A stretch of 64,000 bases of DNA from Saccharothrix carnea. Its GTDB lineage: Bacteria; Actinomycetota; Actinomycetes; Mycobacteriales; Pseudonocardiaceae. The position numbers and the translations under genes were made by a program. A model generated the notes under the pieces. That model did no database searches, was not told where the DNA came from, and was given only the letters and a program-made list of their open reading frames with translations. The stretch spans positions 62,001-126,000 of the forward strand of contig NZ_PYAX01000019.1 in assembly GCF_003014735.1 (NCBI RefSeq), in the 5' to 3' direction. Of this stretch, positions 53,678-61,532 are shown piece by piece; the stretch's first letter is position 1, and each line of letters begins with the position of its first letter.

Positions 53678-54676
53678 TTATCGGGCGAAGATCAGGGTGG
53701 CGGGCGACCCGGTGGGCTGGAACGTGATGTCCTCGAAGCCCGCCTTGCTCAGCCACGACTCGTAGTCGGCCCGCCGCCAGGTGCCGCCCTGCTTGCTCTT
53801 GAGCAGCATTTCGGAGGCGAACAGCAGGGCGAACGGCGGGCCGCTCCGGTCGTCGTCGACCACGTAGTCGTTGACGACCAGCGTGCCACCGGGCTTGAGG
53901 GCGTCCCGCAGCCTGGTGAAGGTCGCGGTGTTGTCCTCCGGGCCTTCCTGGTGGGCGATGTGGGAGTACACCGCGATGTCGTACTCGGCGAGGCCGAAGT
54001 CCGCGGTGTGCAGGTCGCCGTCGACGCAGGTGAACCGGTCCGCCACGCCCTTCTCGGCGAGCAGCCGGCGGGCGATCGCGTTGATCGGGCCCCAGTCGAG
54101 CTGGGTCGAGCGCGCGGCCGGGTTGAGCGACAGCCAGATCGCCGAGTAGACGCCCGATCCGCCGCCCACGTCCAGGACGGAGACCTCGCCTCGGTCGGCC
54201 AGCCCGAGCACCTCGGCGGCGATCTTCGCCACCGGGACCGACTGGGCGGCGATGGCGGTGACCACCTTCTCCCAGTGCGGGTTGTCGGCCACCTCGACCG
54301 TCGCGTCGGTCACCGGTCCACCGGCGCGGACCACGTCGGGCAGGGCCGTCAGGGCGCCCATGTGGCCCAGCTTGAGCTTGGCGAACTCGCTCAGCGAGGC
54401 GGGCCGCCCCTCGACCAGGAACGCGGCCGCCTCAGGGGTGTTGCGGTACCGGCCACCGCTCAGCTCGACCAGTCCCAGGCTGACCAGGCCGTCCAGCAGG
54501 GTTTGCGCACCCCGCTCGGAGATCCCGGCCGCGGCGGCCAGCCGGTCCGCGGTGTCGGTGCCCGCGTCGAGGTGGGTGAACAACGAGTGGCTCGCCGCCG
54601 CGCCGAGGATGCCGGTGGCCCAGTAGCCGTTGATGAGCTGCAAAATCCGATCCGGCGTCGGTTGGGTGTCGTCCAT
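53678..54676 (-). CDS. O-methyltransferase (winged-helix dimerisation type)
   Basis: 332 residues. N-terminal dimerisation/wHTH domain (about 10-100) and a canonical SAM domain with VSVLDVGGGSGVYS and a DUF-free C-terminus; later the catalytic region FASEMLLKSKQGGTWRRADY. Plant-COMT/aromatic-polyketide O-methyltransferase family. It is not a copy of the other two methyltransferases. Preceded by its own SARP array, which ties it to the pathway. Confidence 0.87.
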   Translation of the reverse strand: MDDTQPTPDRILQLINGYWATGILGAAASHSLFTHLDAGTDTADRLAAAAGISERGAQTLLDGLVSLGLVELSGGRYRNTPEAAAFLVEGRPASLSEFAKLKLGHMGALTALPDVVRAGGPVTDATVEVADNPHWEKVVTAIAAQSVPVAKIAAEVLGLADRGEVSVLDVGGGSGVYSAIWLSLNPAARSTQLDWGPINAIARRLLAEKGVADRFTCVDGDLHTADFGLAEYDIAVYSHIAHQEGPEDNTATFTRLRDALKPGGTLVVNDYVVDDDRSGPPFALLFASEMLLKSKQGGTWRRADYESWLSKAGFEDITFQPTGSPATLIFAR

Positions 54677-54976
54677 GCCGCCTTCCTGGGTCCGGGGTGG
54701 GCCGTGCGCCCGTACCGTCGCTCATCGGGCTTGCCACCGGCTTGCGGTCGACTTGGCGCACGGGTGACGACGGCGCGGCACGACCTGTGGCACCCCGGGC
54801 CGTGCGCTGCGGACGCTGCGGGCGGTGCGGCGGGGCGGGGCGAGCAGCGCAGCACCATGCCGTGCCGGGCCGGGCGGGCAGCGCCATGCGGCGCGGGCAG
54901 TGCGGAAAGCGTCATGTGGGCAGCGCCGTGGCGCGGCGGCGGCCCGGGTGGGTCGCCGCCGCGATGGGCGGAGGGC
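54677..54976. other. Intergenic region with SARP array and GC-rich repeats
   Basis: 300 bp between methyltransferase and wrbA starts/ends. The left part carries the SARP operator at 54714-54757. The right part (about 54800-54960) is a G/C-rich run of imperfect repeats of the type GGGCAGCGCCATG / GGGCAGCGCCGTG, with no coding character. Confidence 0.55.
54714..54757 (-). promoter_or_regulatory. SARP-type operator and -10 of the O-methyltransferase gene
   Basis: On the minus strand: GCCAAG (54757-54752), CGCAAG (54746-54741), GGCAAG (54735-54730), 11 bp apart, then 10 nt and GACGGT (54719-54714) as -10. The 5' leader would be about 30 nt. Confidence 0.82.
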
Positions 54977-55585
54977 TCAGGCGGCGCGGCCGGCCTTCAG
55001 GGCCGCGGCCGTCTCGGCGACCCGGCGGGCCTGGTAGGCCACCGCCTGCAGGGCCACGTCGTTGGGCGCCTCGCTGCCGCCGACGTGGGACGCGCCGTAG
55101 GGGTTGCCCGACTGGAACTGGATCGGGTCGGTGTAGCCGGGGGGCACGATGATGCCGCCCCAGTGGTAGAAGGTGTTCGCCAGCGCCAGCAGGGTGGACT
55201 CCTGTCCGCCGTGGGCGGTGTTGGAGGCGGTGAACGCCGAGTACACCTTGTCCGCGAGCTTGCCCGCGAACCACAGCGGGCCGGTGGTGTCGATGAACGC
55301 CCGCAGCTGGCTGCTCGGGTTGCCGAACCGGGTGGGGGTGCCGAGCAGCACCGCGTCGGCCCAGTCGAGGTCGTCGTGCGCTGCCTGGACGACGTCGGCG
55401 GTGTCCTGGACGTGCTGCGCCCACGCCGGGTTGGCGGCGATCGCCTGCTCGGGGGCGGTCTCGGCCACCCTGCGAAGTCGCACCTGGGCGCCGGCCTTCT
55501 CCGCGCCCTCGGCCGCTGCCCGCGCCAAGGCGTGTACGGTGCCGGTGGCGCTGTAGTAGATGATGGCGACGTTCACGGAATCCAT
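54977..55585 (-). CDS. wrbA: WrbA-type NAD(P)H:quinone oxidoreductase
   Basis: 202 residues from ATG 55585. Flavodoxin-like FMN site YYSATGTVHALARA, then GTPTRFGNPSSQLRAFIDTTGPLW and HGGQESTLLAL typical of WrbA. It reduces quinones by two electrons, which would suit keeping a naphthoquinone product reduced or detoxified. Divergent from the ECF41 sigma gene, with an ECF41-like promoter upstream. Confidence 0.9.
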   Translation of the reverse strand: MDSVNVAIIYYSATGTVHALARAAAEGAEKAGAQVRLRRVAETAPEQAIAANPAWAQHVQDTADVVQAAHDDLDWADAVLLGTPTRFGNPSSQLRAFIDTTGPLWFAGKLADKVYSAFTASNTAHGGQESTLLALANTFYHWGGIIVPPGYTDPIQFQSGNPYGASHVGGSEAPNDVALQAVAYQARRVAETAAALKAGRAA

Positions 55586-55696
55586 GATCGGTTTTCGTCC
55601 TTCGCGGGTTGATCGTGTGGGCGGTGCCGGAGGGCGCGGCCGGCCGAGCGGGAGCAGGACTCCCGACCCCGGGTCACGACCGGTCTCCACCAGTAC

Positions 55697-55723
55697 GACG
55701 ACGCGATCCCCCGTAGTGTGAGG
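55697..55723 (-). promoter_or_regulatory. ECF41-type promoter of wrbA
   Basis: On the minus strand CCTCACA (55723-55717), exactly 16 nt, then CGTC (55700-55697). The published ECF41 consensus is TGTCACA-N16-CGTC. The same hexanucleotide, spacing and -10 occur upstream of the AhpD-like gene. Confidence 0.75.
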
Positions 55724-55785
55724 TGACGCGGCTCACTCCGGCCCCGTCGCACGGTGGAGGCGCGGCCGAGGGGGTTGGCGACGGC

Positions 55786-56742
55786 ATGAGCACGCAGTCC
55801 GAGCAGGGGGACGGCACGACCGACCCGGGCCTGAGCGCGATCATGAGCGAGCGTCGCCTGCTGATCAACCTCGCCTACCGGCTCCTGGGCTCCCTGGCCG
55901 ACGCCGAGGACGTGGTGCAGGAGACCTACGCCCGCTGGTACGCCATGTCACGGTCGCAGCAGGACGCCATCGACTCCCCCGGCGCCTGGCTGACCAGGGT
56001 CGCCAGCCGGATCTGCCTGGACCAGCTCCGCTCGGCGCGATCCCGCCGGGAGCGCTACGTCGGCGAGTGGATCCCGGAGCCGCTGCCCGACCACGCGGAG
56101 TGGGTCGGCGGGCGGTCGGGCGGTGCCACCGGCGACCCGGCGGACCGCGTCACCCTGGACGAGTCGATCAACATGGCGCTGCTCGTGGTGCTGGAGTCGA
56201 TGACGCCGGCGGAGCGGGTCGCGTTCATCCTCCACGACGTGTTCCGCTACCCGTTCACCGAAGTGGCGGAGATCGTCGGACGCACGCCCGCCGCCTGCCG
56301 CCAGCTCGCCACCTCCGCCCGGCGACGCGTGCGCGCGGCGCAGGCGCCCGCCGCCGCGGCGGTCCGGCGTGCCGACGTCGTCCGGGACTTCAAGCAGGCG
56401 TGGGAGGCCAAGGACATCGACGCCCTCATCGGCCTGCTCGACCCCGCCGTCACGACGGTCGCGGACGGCGGCGGCCTGGCCAGCGCCGAACTCCACCCCG
56501 TCGCGGGCGGCGAGCGGGTCGCGCGCTACTTCGTGGACCTCCTCGACCGGGTGCCCGGCCTGACGGTCCTGGAGCGCACGGTCAACGGCCAGCCCGGGCT
56601 GGTCGCGCAGCACGAGGGCATCACGGTGACCGTGATGGCGTTCGACGTGGCGGGCGACCGGATCAAGCACATCTGGGCCGTGCGCAACCCCGAGAAGCTC
56701 CGCCCCTGGCCGGGAGCCGCCAAGCCGGCGCCAAGCCGCTGA
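55786..56742 (+). CDS. sigJ: ECF41 sigma factor (SigJ-like) with SnoaL-type C-terminal domain
   Basis: 318 residues. Region 2 (LLINLAYRLLGSLADAEDVVQETYARW) and region 4 (PAERVAFILHDVFRYPFTEVAEIVGRTPAACRQLA) are followed by a SnoaL-like domain (about 200-318) with the ECF41 markers DGGG and NPEKL, which act as a built-in regulator in place of an anti-sigma factor. ECF41 genes characteristically lie beside carboxymuconolactone-decarboxylase/oxidoreductase/epimerase genes, and two such genes are here. Its last codons overlap the SARP array of the next gene. Confidence 0.93.
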   Translation: MSTQSEQGDGTTDPGLSAIMSERRLLINLAYRLLGSLADAEDVVQETYARWYAMSRSQQDAIDSPGAWLTRVASRICLDQLRSARSRRERYVGEWIPEPLPDHAEWVGGRSGGATGDPADRVTLDESINMALLVVLESMTPAERVAFILHDVFRYPFTEVAEIVGRTPAACRQLATSARRRVRAAQAPAAAAVRRADVVRDFKQAWEAKDIDALIGLLDPAVTTVADGGGLASAELHPVAGGERVARYFVDLLDRVPGLTVLERTVNGQPGLVAQHEGITVTVMAFDVAGDRIKHIWAVRNPEKLRPWPGAAKPAPSR

Positions 56743-56773
56743 CCAGTCCCGGCCAAGTCCGGTGGCCGATGCT
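56719..56773 (+). promoter_or_regulatory. SARP-type operator embedded in the end of sigJ, with -10
   Basis: GCCAAG at 56719, 56730 and 56752, with GACCAG at 56741: four hexamers 11 bp apart. Ten nt after the last comes GATGCT (56768-56773). The first two repeats are inside the sigJ coding sequence and the third spans its stop. Confidence 0.85.
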
Positions 56774-56944
56774 GCTGCCGCGCCCGAAGCGGTGTGCGGT
56801 TGCCACGGCTGCGGCGGCCCGGTCCGGCGGCGGAGCGGTTGCCGGGTGGCCGTCGTCCCGACACCGCCACGGGTCCTCCCGCACCCGCCGGGTGAGCGAC
56901 GCCCGGCGCGGCGGTGGAGACGACAAACTCGAAGGATTGGTCGA

Positions 56945-58015
56945 ATGACGCCTGAAGCCACGCTCGCCCGATTCCGCGACTACATGGTGGGACCCGCGCG
57001 GTTCATGAACCTGCTGTCCTGCTTCGAGCTCGGCCTGATCGACGCGCTTCGGGAGCAGCCCGGCCTGGACGCGGTGGCGCTCGGCAACGCCGTGGGCGCC
57101 AAGCCGGACGCCGTGGAACAGCTCCTGCACCTGCCGGTCAAGGAGGGTTTCCTCGCCTACGACGCGGCGACGGGTGGTTACTCCCTCGACGCGCTCGCCC
57201 GCCTGCCGGAGGCCGACCTCCAGCGGGTGCTCGTCTTCCTCGACCTGGTCAAGGTCACCATGCTCAGGCAGCTGTTCTACCTCACCGAGAGCGTGCGCGA
57301 GGGCACCGTCGTCGGCCTGAAGGAGTTCTACGGCTACGACGGGAACCTGTTCGGCGCCGTGGCCGAGCACAAGGACCTGCGCGAGTCCTGGGCGACGGCG
57401 ATGGACGCGGGCACCGCCCGCGTCGACCCCTGGTTCTTCGACAACGTCGACATCCCGGCCGGTGCACGGGTGCTCGACCTCGCCGGCAACACGGGCCTCG
57501 GCGCGATCAACACCTACCGGCTGAAGTCCTCCCCCGGGCTGCGGGTGACGACGTTCGACCTGCCGGAGAAGGAACAGGAGTGCCTGGAGAACTTCCGCAC
57601 CCACGGCGTGGCCGAGCACTGCTCGTTCCTCGGCGGTGACGTCTTCGAAGAGGTGCCCACGGGGTTCGACATCGTGCTGATCCGGCACTTCTTCACCCTG
57701 TTCGACAAGAGCGAGGTGCTCAGGATCCTGCGCAACGTCAACAAGTCGCTGGACGTCGGCGGGCAGGTCAACGTGCTGGTCCCGGTGTACCAGGACGACG
57801 TCCGCGACCACGACTCCCGCTCGGTCGACTTCTACCCCGCGTTCTTCCTCGGCTGCGCGATGGGCCAGGGCGGGCCGCAGAAGCTGTCGAGCTGGAGCGG
57901 CTGGCTGGAGGAGTGCGGGTTCGAGGTGACCAAGGTGATCGTCGAGGACCCGGCCGCCATCCCGGCGGACGCGCTGCCGCTGCAGGCCGTGCTGACCGCG
58001 CGGAAAGCCGCCTGA
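56945..58015 (+). CDS. SAM methyltransferase, copy 2 of a duplicated pair
   Basis: 356 residues, same length and domain order as the gene at 52531 and about two-thirds identical in sequence by eye, with the same unusual SAM motif DLAGNTG and TTFDLPEKE. AAGGA ribosome-binding site. Divergent residues cluster in the N-terminal dimerisation domain and around NVDFF/SVDFYPAFF, so the two copies may methylate different positions or successive intermediates. Has its own SARP promoter. Confidence 0.88.
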   Translation: MTPEATLARFRDYMVGPARFMNLLSCFELGLIDALREQPGLDAVALGNAVGAKPDAVEQLLHLPVKEGFLAYDAATGGYSLDALARLPEADLQRVLVFLDLVKVTMLRQLFYLTESVREGTVVGLKEFYGYDGNLFGAVAEHKDLRESWATAMDAGTARVDPWFFDNVDIPAGARVLDLAGNTGLGAINTYRLKSSPGLRVTTFDLPEKEQECLENFRTHGVAEHCSFLGGDVFEEVPTGFDIVLIRHFFTLFDKSEVLRILRNVNKSLDVGGQVNVLVPVYQDDVRDHDSRSVDFYPAFFLGCAMGQGGPQKLSSWSGWLEECGFEVTKVIVEDPAAIPADALPLQAVLTARKAA

Positions 58016-58028
58016 CCGTCCATTCGCT

Positions 58029-58055
58029 CCTCACATCCCGGCGGGCTGCTCCGTC
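58029..58055 (+). promoter_or_regulatory. ECF41-type promoter of the AhpD-like/LLM operon
   Basis: CCTCACA (58029-58035), 16 nt, CGTC (58052-58055), about 40 bp before the GTG start. Identical elements and spacing to the wrbA promoter. Confidence 0.78.
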
Positions 58056-58095
58056 GAAGATGTGCACACACCAGTACCTGTAGAGGAGCATCACC

Positions 58096-58575
58096 GTGGA
58101 AGCTCGCCTGGACCTCTTCGGCAACCCGGTTGCGGTCAAGGTCCTGAAGTACCTCACTTCGGCGCACAACGTGGTCGTGGGCACCAAGCTGCCGGCCACG
58201 ACGGCGGAGCTGATGAGGCTGCGCGCCAGCCAGGTCAACGGCTGCGCGTTCTGCGTCGACATGCACACCAAGGAGGCCCTGCACGCCGGGGAGGACCCGG
58301 TGCGGCTCAGCCTGGTCGCGGCCTGGCGGGAGGCCACGGTGTTCACCGAGGCCGAGCGCGCCGCCCTGGACCTGGCCGAGCAGGGCACCCGGATCGCCGA
58401 CGCGGCCGGCGGTGTCCCGGACGAGGTCTGGGCGAACGCCGCCAAGCACTACGACGAGGAGCAGCTCGCCGCCATGGTGGCGCTCATCGCCATCATCAAC
58501 GCCTTCAACCGCGTGAACGTCATCGCACAGCTGCCGCACGCCGGTGACTACGAGCCCGGCAAGGCACTCCTCTGA
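58096..58575 (+). CDS. Carboxymuconolactone decarboxylase/AhpD-like protein
   Basis: 159 residues from a GTG start with GAGGAG upstream. The AhpD-type redox motif is C50-A-F-C53 with H57 (VNGCAFCVDMHTKEAL). Family members are either peroxidase partners or decarboxylases; the CxxC favours a thiol peroxidase or a redox relay. It is the COE-class gene expected as an ECF41 target. Confidence 0.9.
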   Translation: MEARLDLFGNPVAVKVLKYLTSAHNVVVGTKLPATTAELMRLRASQVNGCAFCVDMHTKEALHAGEDPVRLSLVAAWREATVFTEAERAALDLAEQGTRIADAAGGVPDEVWANAAKHYDEEQLAAMVALIAIINAFNRVNVIAQLPHAGDYEPGKALL

Positions 58576-58585
58576 GGTGGGAACA

Positions 58586-59479
58586 ATGAAGTTCGGTGTG
58601 TTCTCGATGAACTCCGACGAGGGCCTCGACCCCCTCGAACTCGCCCGTGAGGCCGAGGGGCTCGGCATCGAGTCGGTGTTCGTCCCCGACCACAGCCACG
58701 TGCCGGTGACCCGTTCGCTGCGGTTCGGCACGGGCAACGAGAAGACGGTCAACATCGCGGAGCGCAAGGACCTCAGCGACGGGTTCGAGGAAGCGGGCAG
58801 CGACATGCCCCGCGACTTCTACCGCAACCGCGAGCAGTTCGTGACGCTGTCGTCGATGGCCGCGGTCACCTCGACGTTGCGCATCGGCACCGGCATCTGC
58901 CTGGTCGTGCAGCGGGATCCGATCTGGCTGGCCAAGCAGGTCGCGACCCTCGACCAGCTGTCCAACGGGCGGTTGATCTTCGGTGTCGGCGTCGGCTCGC
59001 CGTGGAACCACGAGGAGATCCGCAACCACGGCACCGAGTACCGCACCCGGATGACGCTGATGGCCGAGCGGATGGAGGCGATGCAGCGGATCTGGACCAG
59101 CGACCAGGCCGAGTACCACGGCAAGTTCGTCGACTTCGACCCGATCTACTCGTGGCCGAAGCCGGTGCAGCGGCCCCGGCCGCCGGTGTTCCTCGGCGGC
59201 GACGGCCCCACCGTGCTCGACCGCGTGCTGGCCCTCGGCGACGGGTGGATGCCCGGTCACCACGCCGACGCCGGGCTGTTCAAGGCGCGGGTCGTCGAGT
59301 TGCGCGAACGTGCCGCCGCGGCCGGTCGCGGGCGCATGGAGGTCACCGTCTTCCTCGCCCACCTCGACCGGCTGGACGACTACCAGGCGGCCGGTGTCGA
59401 CCGCATCGTGGTCATGCTGCCGACCGGGCTGGAGCGGAAGTTCCTCAAGGAGGTAGCCGACACCATGAACGGCGCCTGA
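58586..59479 (+). CDS. LLM-class F420-dependent oxidoreductase
   Basis: 297 residues, 10 bp after the AhpD-like gene and so in the same operon. Luciferase-like TIM barrel with FVPDHSHVPV, GTGICLVVQRDPIWLAKQVATLDQ and GVGVGSPWNHEE, as in F420-dependent actinobacterial enzymes of the Rv-type LLM class. It could reduce or oxidise a ring of the pathway intermediate or act in quinone detoxification. F420 rather than FMN use is inferred from family. Confidence 0.87.
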   Translation: MKFGVFSMNSDEGLDPLELAREAEGLGIESVFVPDHSHVPVTRSLRFGTGNEKTVNIAERKDLSDGFEEAGSDMPRDFYRNREQFVTLSSMAAVTSTLRIGTGICLVVQRDPIWLAKQVATLDQLSNGRLIFGVGVGSPWNHEEIRNHGTEYRTRMTLMAERMEAMQRIWTSDQAEYHGKFVDFDPIYSWPKPVQRPRPPVFLGGDGPTVLDRVLALGDGWMPGHHADAGLFKARVVELRERAAAAGRGRMEVTVFLAHLDRLDDYQAAGVDRIVVMLPTGLERKFLKEVADTMNGA

Positions 59480-59486
59480 CCGCACC

Positions 59487-59524
59487 GTTCCGGCCGCCCT
59501 GATCGGATCCGGGGCGGCCGGAAC
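59487..59524 (+). terminator. Hairpin after the LLM gene
   Basis: A perfect 13-bp stem, GTTCCGGCCGCCC (59487-59499) with GGGCGGCCGGAAC (59512-59524), 12-nt loop. Marks the right edge of the polyketide locus. Confidence 0.8.
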
Positions 59525-59544
59525 GACGGAAGCCGGTGGCGGTG

Positions 59545-59589
59545 CCCACCGCGATCGGCCCCACCGCGATCGGCCCCACCGCGATCGGC
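59545..59589. repeat. Three perfect 15-bp tandem repeats
   Basis: CCCACCGCGATCGGC repeated three times without spacing (59545-59559, 59560-59574, 59575-59589). Each unit holds the palindrome CGATCG. It lies 60-105 bp upstream of the TOPRIM gene, in its presumed promoter or leader. Confidence 0.85.
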
Positions 59590-59651
59590 AGCGTCCCGGT
59601 GGCCGTACCGTCCGGTCCGTGCACGCGTCGTGCCGGAAGACGGGAGCCGCC

Positions 59652-60308
59652 GTGGATGCCGCCGATCGCCTCGAACTGGGCCGGCGCGCCCTCGACGGGT
59701 ACGTGAGCGGCCCGGCCGCGCCGGTCCGGGCGACGGCCCTGGCCATGGCGAAGGTGGGCACCGCCGCGGCCGTGGTGCTGGTCGAGGGCATCAGCGACCA
59801 GATCGCGCTGGAGACGGCGGCGGTGGGCCGCGGTCGGGACCTCGCGGCGGAGCGGATCGTCGTCGTGCCGATCGGCGGTGCGCACGCGATCGGGCGTTTC
59901 CTCGGACTGCTCGGCACCCGGGTGCGGCTGGCCGGTCTGTGCGACCTGAACGAGGAGGCCATCTTCCGGCGCGGACTGACCGCCGCCGGGATCGGCTCAC
60001 CCCGCACGCGCGCCGACCTGGAACAACTCGGCTTCCACGTCTGCGTCGACGACCTGGAGGACGAGCTGATCCGCGCCGTGGGCACCGCCGGGGTCGAGGC
60101 GCTCTTCGACTCGCAGGGCGACCTGGGTTCGTTCCGCTCGATGCGGGCCCAGCCGGCCTGGCGCGGCCGGGAGACGGAGGCGCAGCTGCGCCGGTTCCTG
60201 GGCAGCGGAGCACGCCGCAAGCTGCGCTACGCCCGGCTGCTGGTGGAGGCGGCCATCGCCCGCGACGCCCTGCCCCGTCCGCTCGAAGCGGTCCTCGCCG
60301 CCGTGTGA
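59652..60308 (+). CDS. Stand-alone TOPRIM-domain protein (OLD-family type)
   Basis: 218 residues from a GTG with GGGAG upstream. The TOPRIM catalytic region has the conserved Glu in VVLVEGISDQIALE, then IVVVPIGGAHAIGRFL and a D-L-N in LCDLNEEA in place of DxD. OLD-family proteins normally fuse this domain to an ABC-type ATPase; here the ATPase is absent and no gene encodes it next door. It may nick or bind nucleic acid, or serve in a defence or repair complex in trans. Confidence 0.75.
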   Translation: MDAADRLELGRRALDGYVSGPAAPVRATALAMAKVGTAAAVVLVEGISDQIALETAAVGRGRDLAAERIVVVPIGGAHAIGRFLGLLGTRVRLAGLCDLNEEAIFRRGLTAAGIGSPRTRADLEQLGFHVCVDDLEDELIRAVGTAGVEALFDSQGDLGSFRSMRAQPAWRGRETEAQLRRFLGSGARRKLRYARLLVEAAIARDALPRPLEAVLAAV

Positions 60309-60331
60309 CGCCGGACGGTCCAGTGCCCGGG

Positions 60332-61510
60332 TCACCGTTCCGGGCGCTCGCCGGTGTAGACGCCGACCGGGCGGAACCTCAGTCCGGGCTCGCGGTACTC
60401 CTCGATCGCGTGCGCGAGCCAGCCCGCGCAGCGCGCCAGCGCGAAGATCGCCTCACCGGCGTCCGGGCGCAGGCGGTAGGCGTGCATCAGCGCCGCCAAC
60501 GCCAGGTCGACGTTCGGGAACGTGCCCGCGCCCTGGGCGACCACGTCGACGGTGGCCATGACCTCCCGGGCGGCCTCGTGCCGACGCAGTGCGGCGAACA
60601 GCGCCTCGGCACGCGGGTCGCGGCTCTGGTAGACCCGGTGGCCGAAGCCGGGGACGCCACCGGTGCGCTGCCGTTCCGCCAGCGCGCCGAACGGGTCGTC
60701 CGCCGCGTCACGCAGGAACCGGTACGCCAGGGTGCTCGCGACACCGTGGTACTGGCCGTCGACCGCGCCGAGACCGGCGGACACCACCGAGTACGGGTGC
60801 GCGCGGGCGCTGGCGGCCACGCGCACGGCGACCGTGGACACGGCGAGGTCGTGGTCGGCGAGCAGGACGAGCGCTAGGTCGAGCAGCGCGGGGTCGACGG
60901 GCCGGTCGCCGAGCTTGCCCGCCAGTCGCCGGGCGATGAGGTCGCCGTCGCCAGCCGTGCCGGGCAGTGCGTCGGCGAAGACGCCGATGAGCCGCCTGCC
61001 CACCCGGACGACGGCTCCCGGTGACAGGTCGAACCGCAGCGGGTCGGTGGCGCCCAGCACGGCGGCGGCGACCTTGAACCGGTCCGTCGTCCGTGCGGCG
61101 TCCGGCAGGGCGGCCAGTGCGGTGCGCACCGTGCCCACCAGGGCTTCGTCAGTGGGGAACGGCTCGTCGGCCGGTTCGCCGGTCCACAACAGCGTGGCGA
61201 CCGACTCGAACGTGTGCGACGAGGCGAGGTCGGTGGCGCGGTGGCCGCGGTAGCGCAGCTCGTCGTCGTCAAGCAGGGTCAGCTCGGTGCGGATCCGCTC
61301 GACGGCCCCGGACGGCTGCCGTTCATCGCGGCCGCGTGCCACGAACGCGTCGACCTCGGACTGCGCGAAGAAGCTCCCCCGCCGTCCCGGCAGTCGCACG
61401 CTGCGCAGCAGGCCGCGGCTGGCGTAGGCGTAGACGGTCTGGGTCTTCACGCCGAGCCGCCGGGCCACCTCGGCGGTCGTCAGGTAACGCTCGTCACTCC
61501 CGGTCGGCAC
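60332..61510 (-). CDS. Citrate synthase-family enzyme fused to an N-terminal DNA-binding HTH
   Basis: 392 residues. Residues 8-60 form a MerR/excisionase-like HTH (YLTTAEVARRLGVKTQTVYAYASRGLL), followed by a citrate synthase domain with catalytic His in GQYHGVAST, His in PGFGHRVYQSRDPRA and Asp in NVDLALAAL, so it may be both enzyme and regulator. Divergent from a plain citrate synthase with an AT-rich element containing GTTGA repeats between them, consistent with autoregulation. Confidence 0.9.
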   Translation of the reverse strand: MPTGSDERYLTTAEVARRLGVKTQTVYAYASRGLLRSVRLPGRRGSFFAQSEVDAFVARGRDERQPSGAVERIRTELTLLDDDELRYRGHRATDLASSHTFESVATLLWTGEPADEPFPTDEALVGTVRTALAALPDAARTTDRFKVAAAVLGATDPLRFDLSPGAVVRVGRRLIGVFADALPGTAGDGDLIARRLAGKLGDRPVDPALLDLALVLLADHDLAVSTVAVRVAASARAHPYSVVSAGLGAVDGQYHGVASTLAYRFLRDAADDPFGALAERQRTGGVPGFGHRVYQSRDPRAEALFAALRRHEAAREVMATVDVVAQGAGTFPNVDLALAALMHAYRLRPDAGEAIFALARCAGWLAHAIEEYREPGLRFRPVGVYTGERPER

Positions 61511-61532
61511 GACCTGCGGCTCCTCGGTTCAG

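Noticed and set aside
52531..58015. Composite mobile element flanked by the two methyltransferase copies
   Set aside because: No transposase, inverted ends or target-site duplication was seen; the genes between form a consistent functional locus.
59545..59589. CRISPR array
   Set aside because: The three repeats are contiguous without spacers and no cas gene is near.
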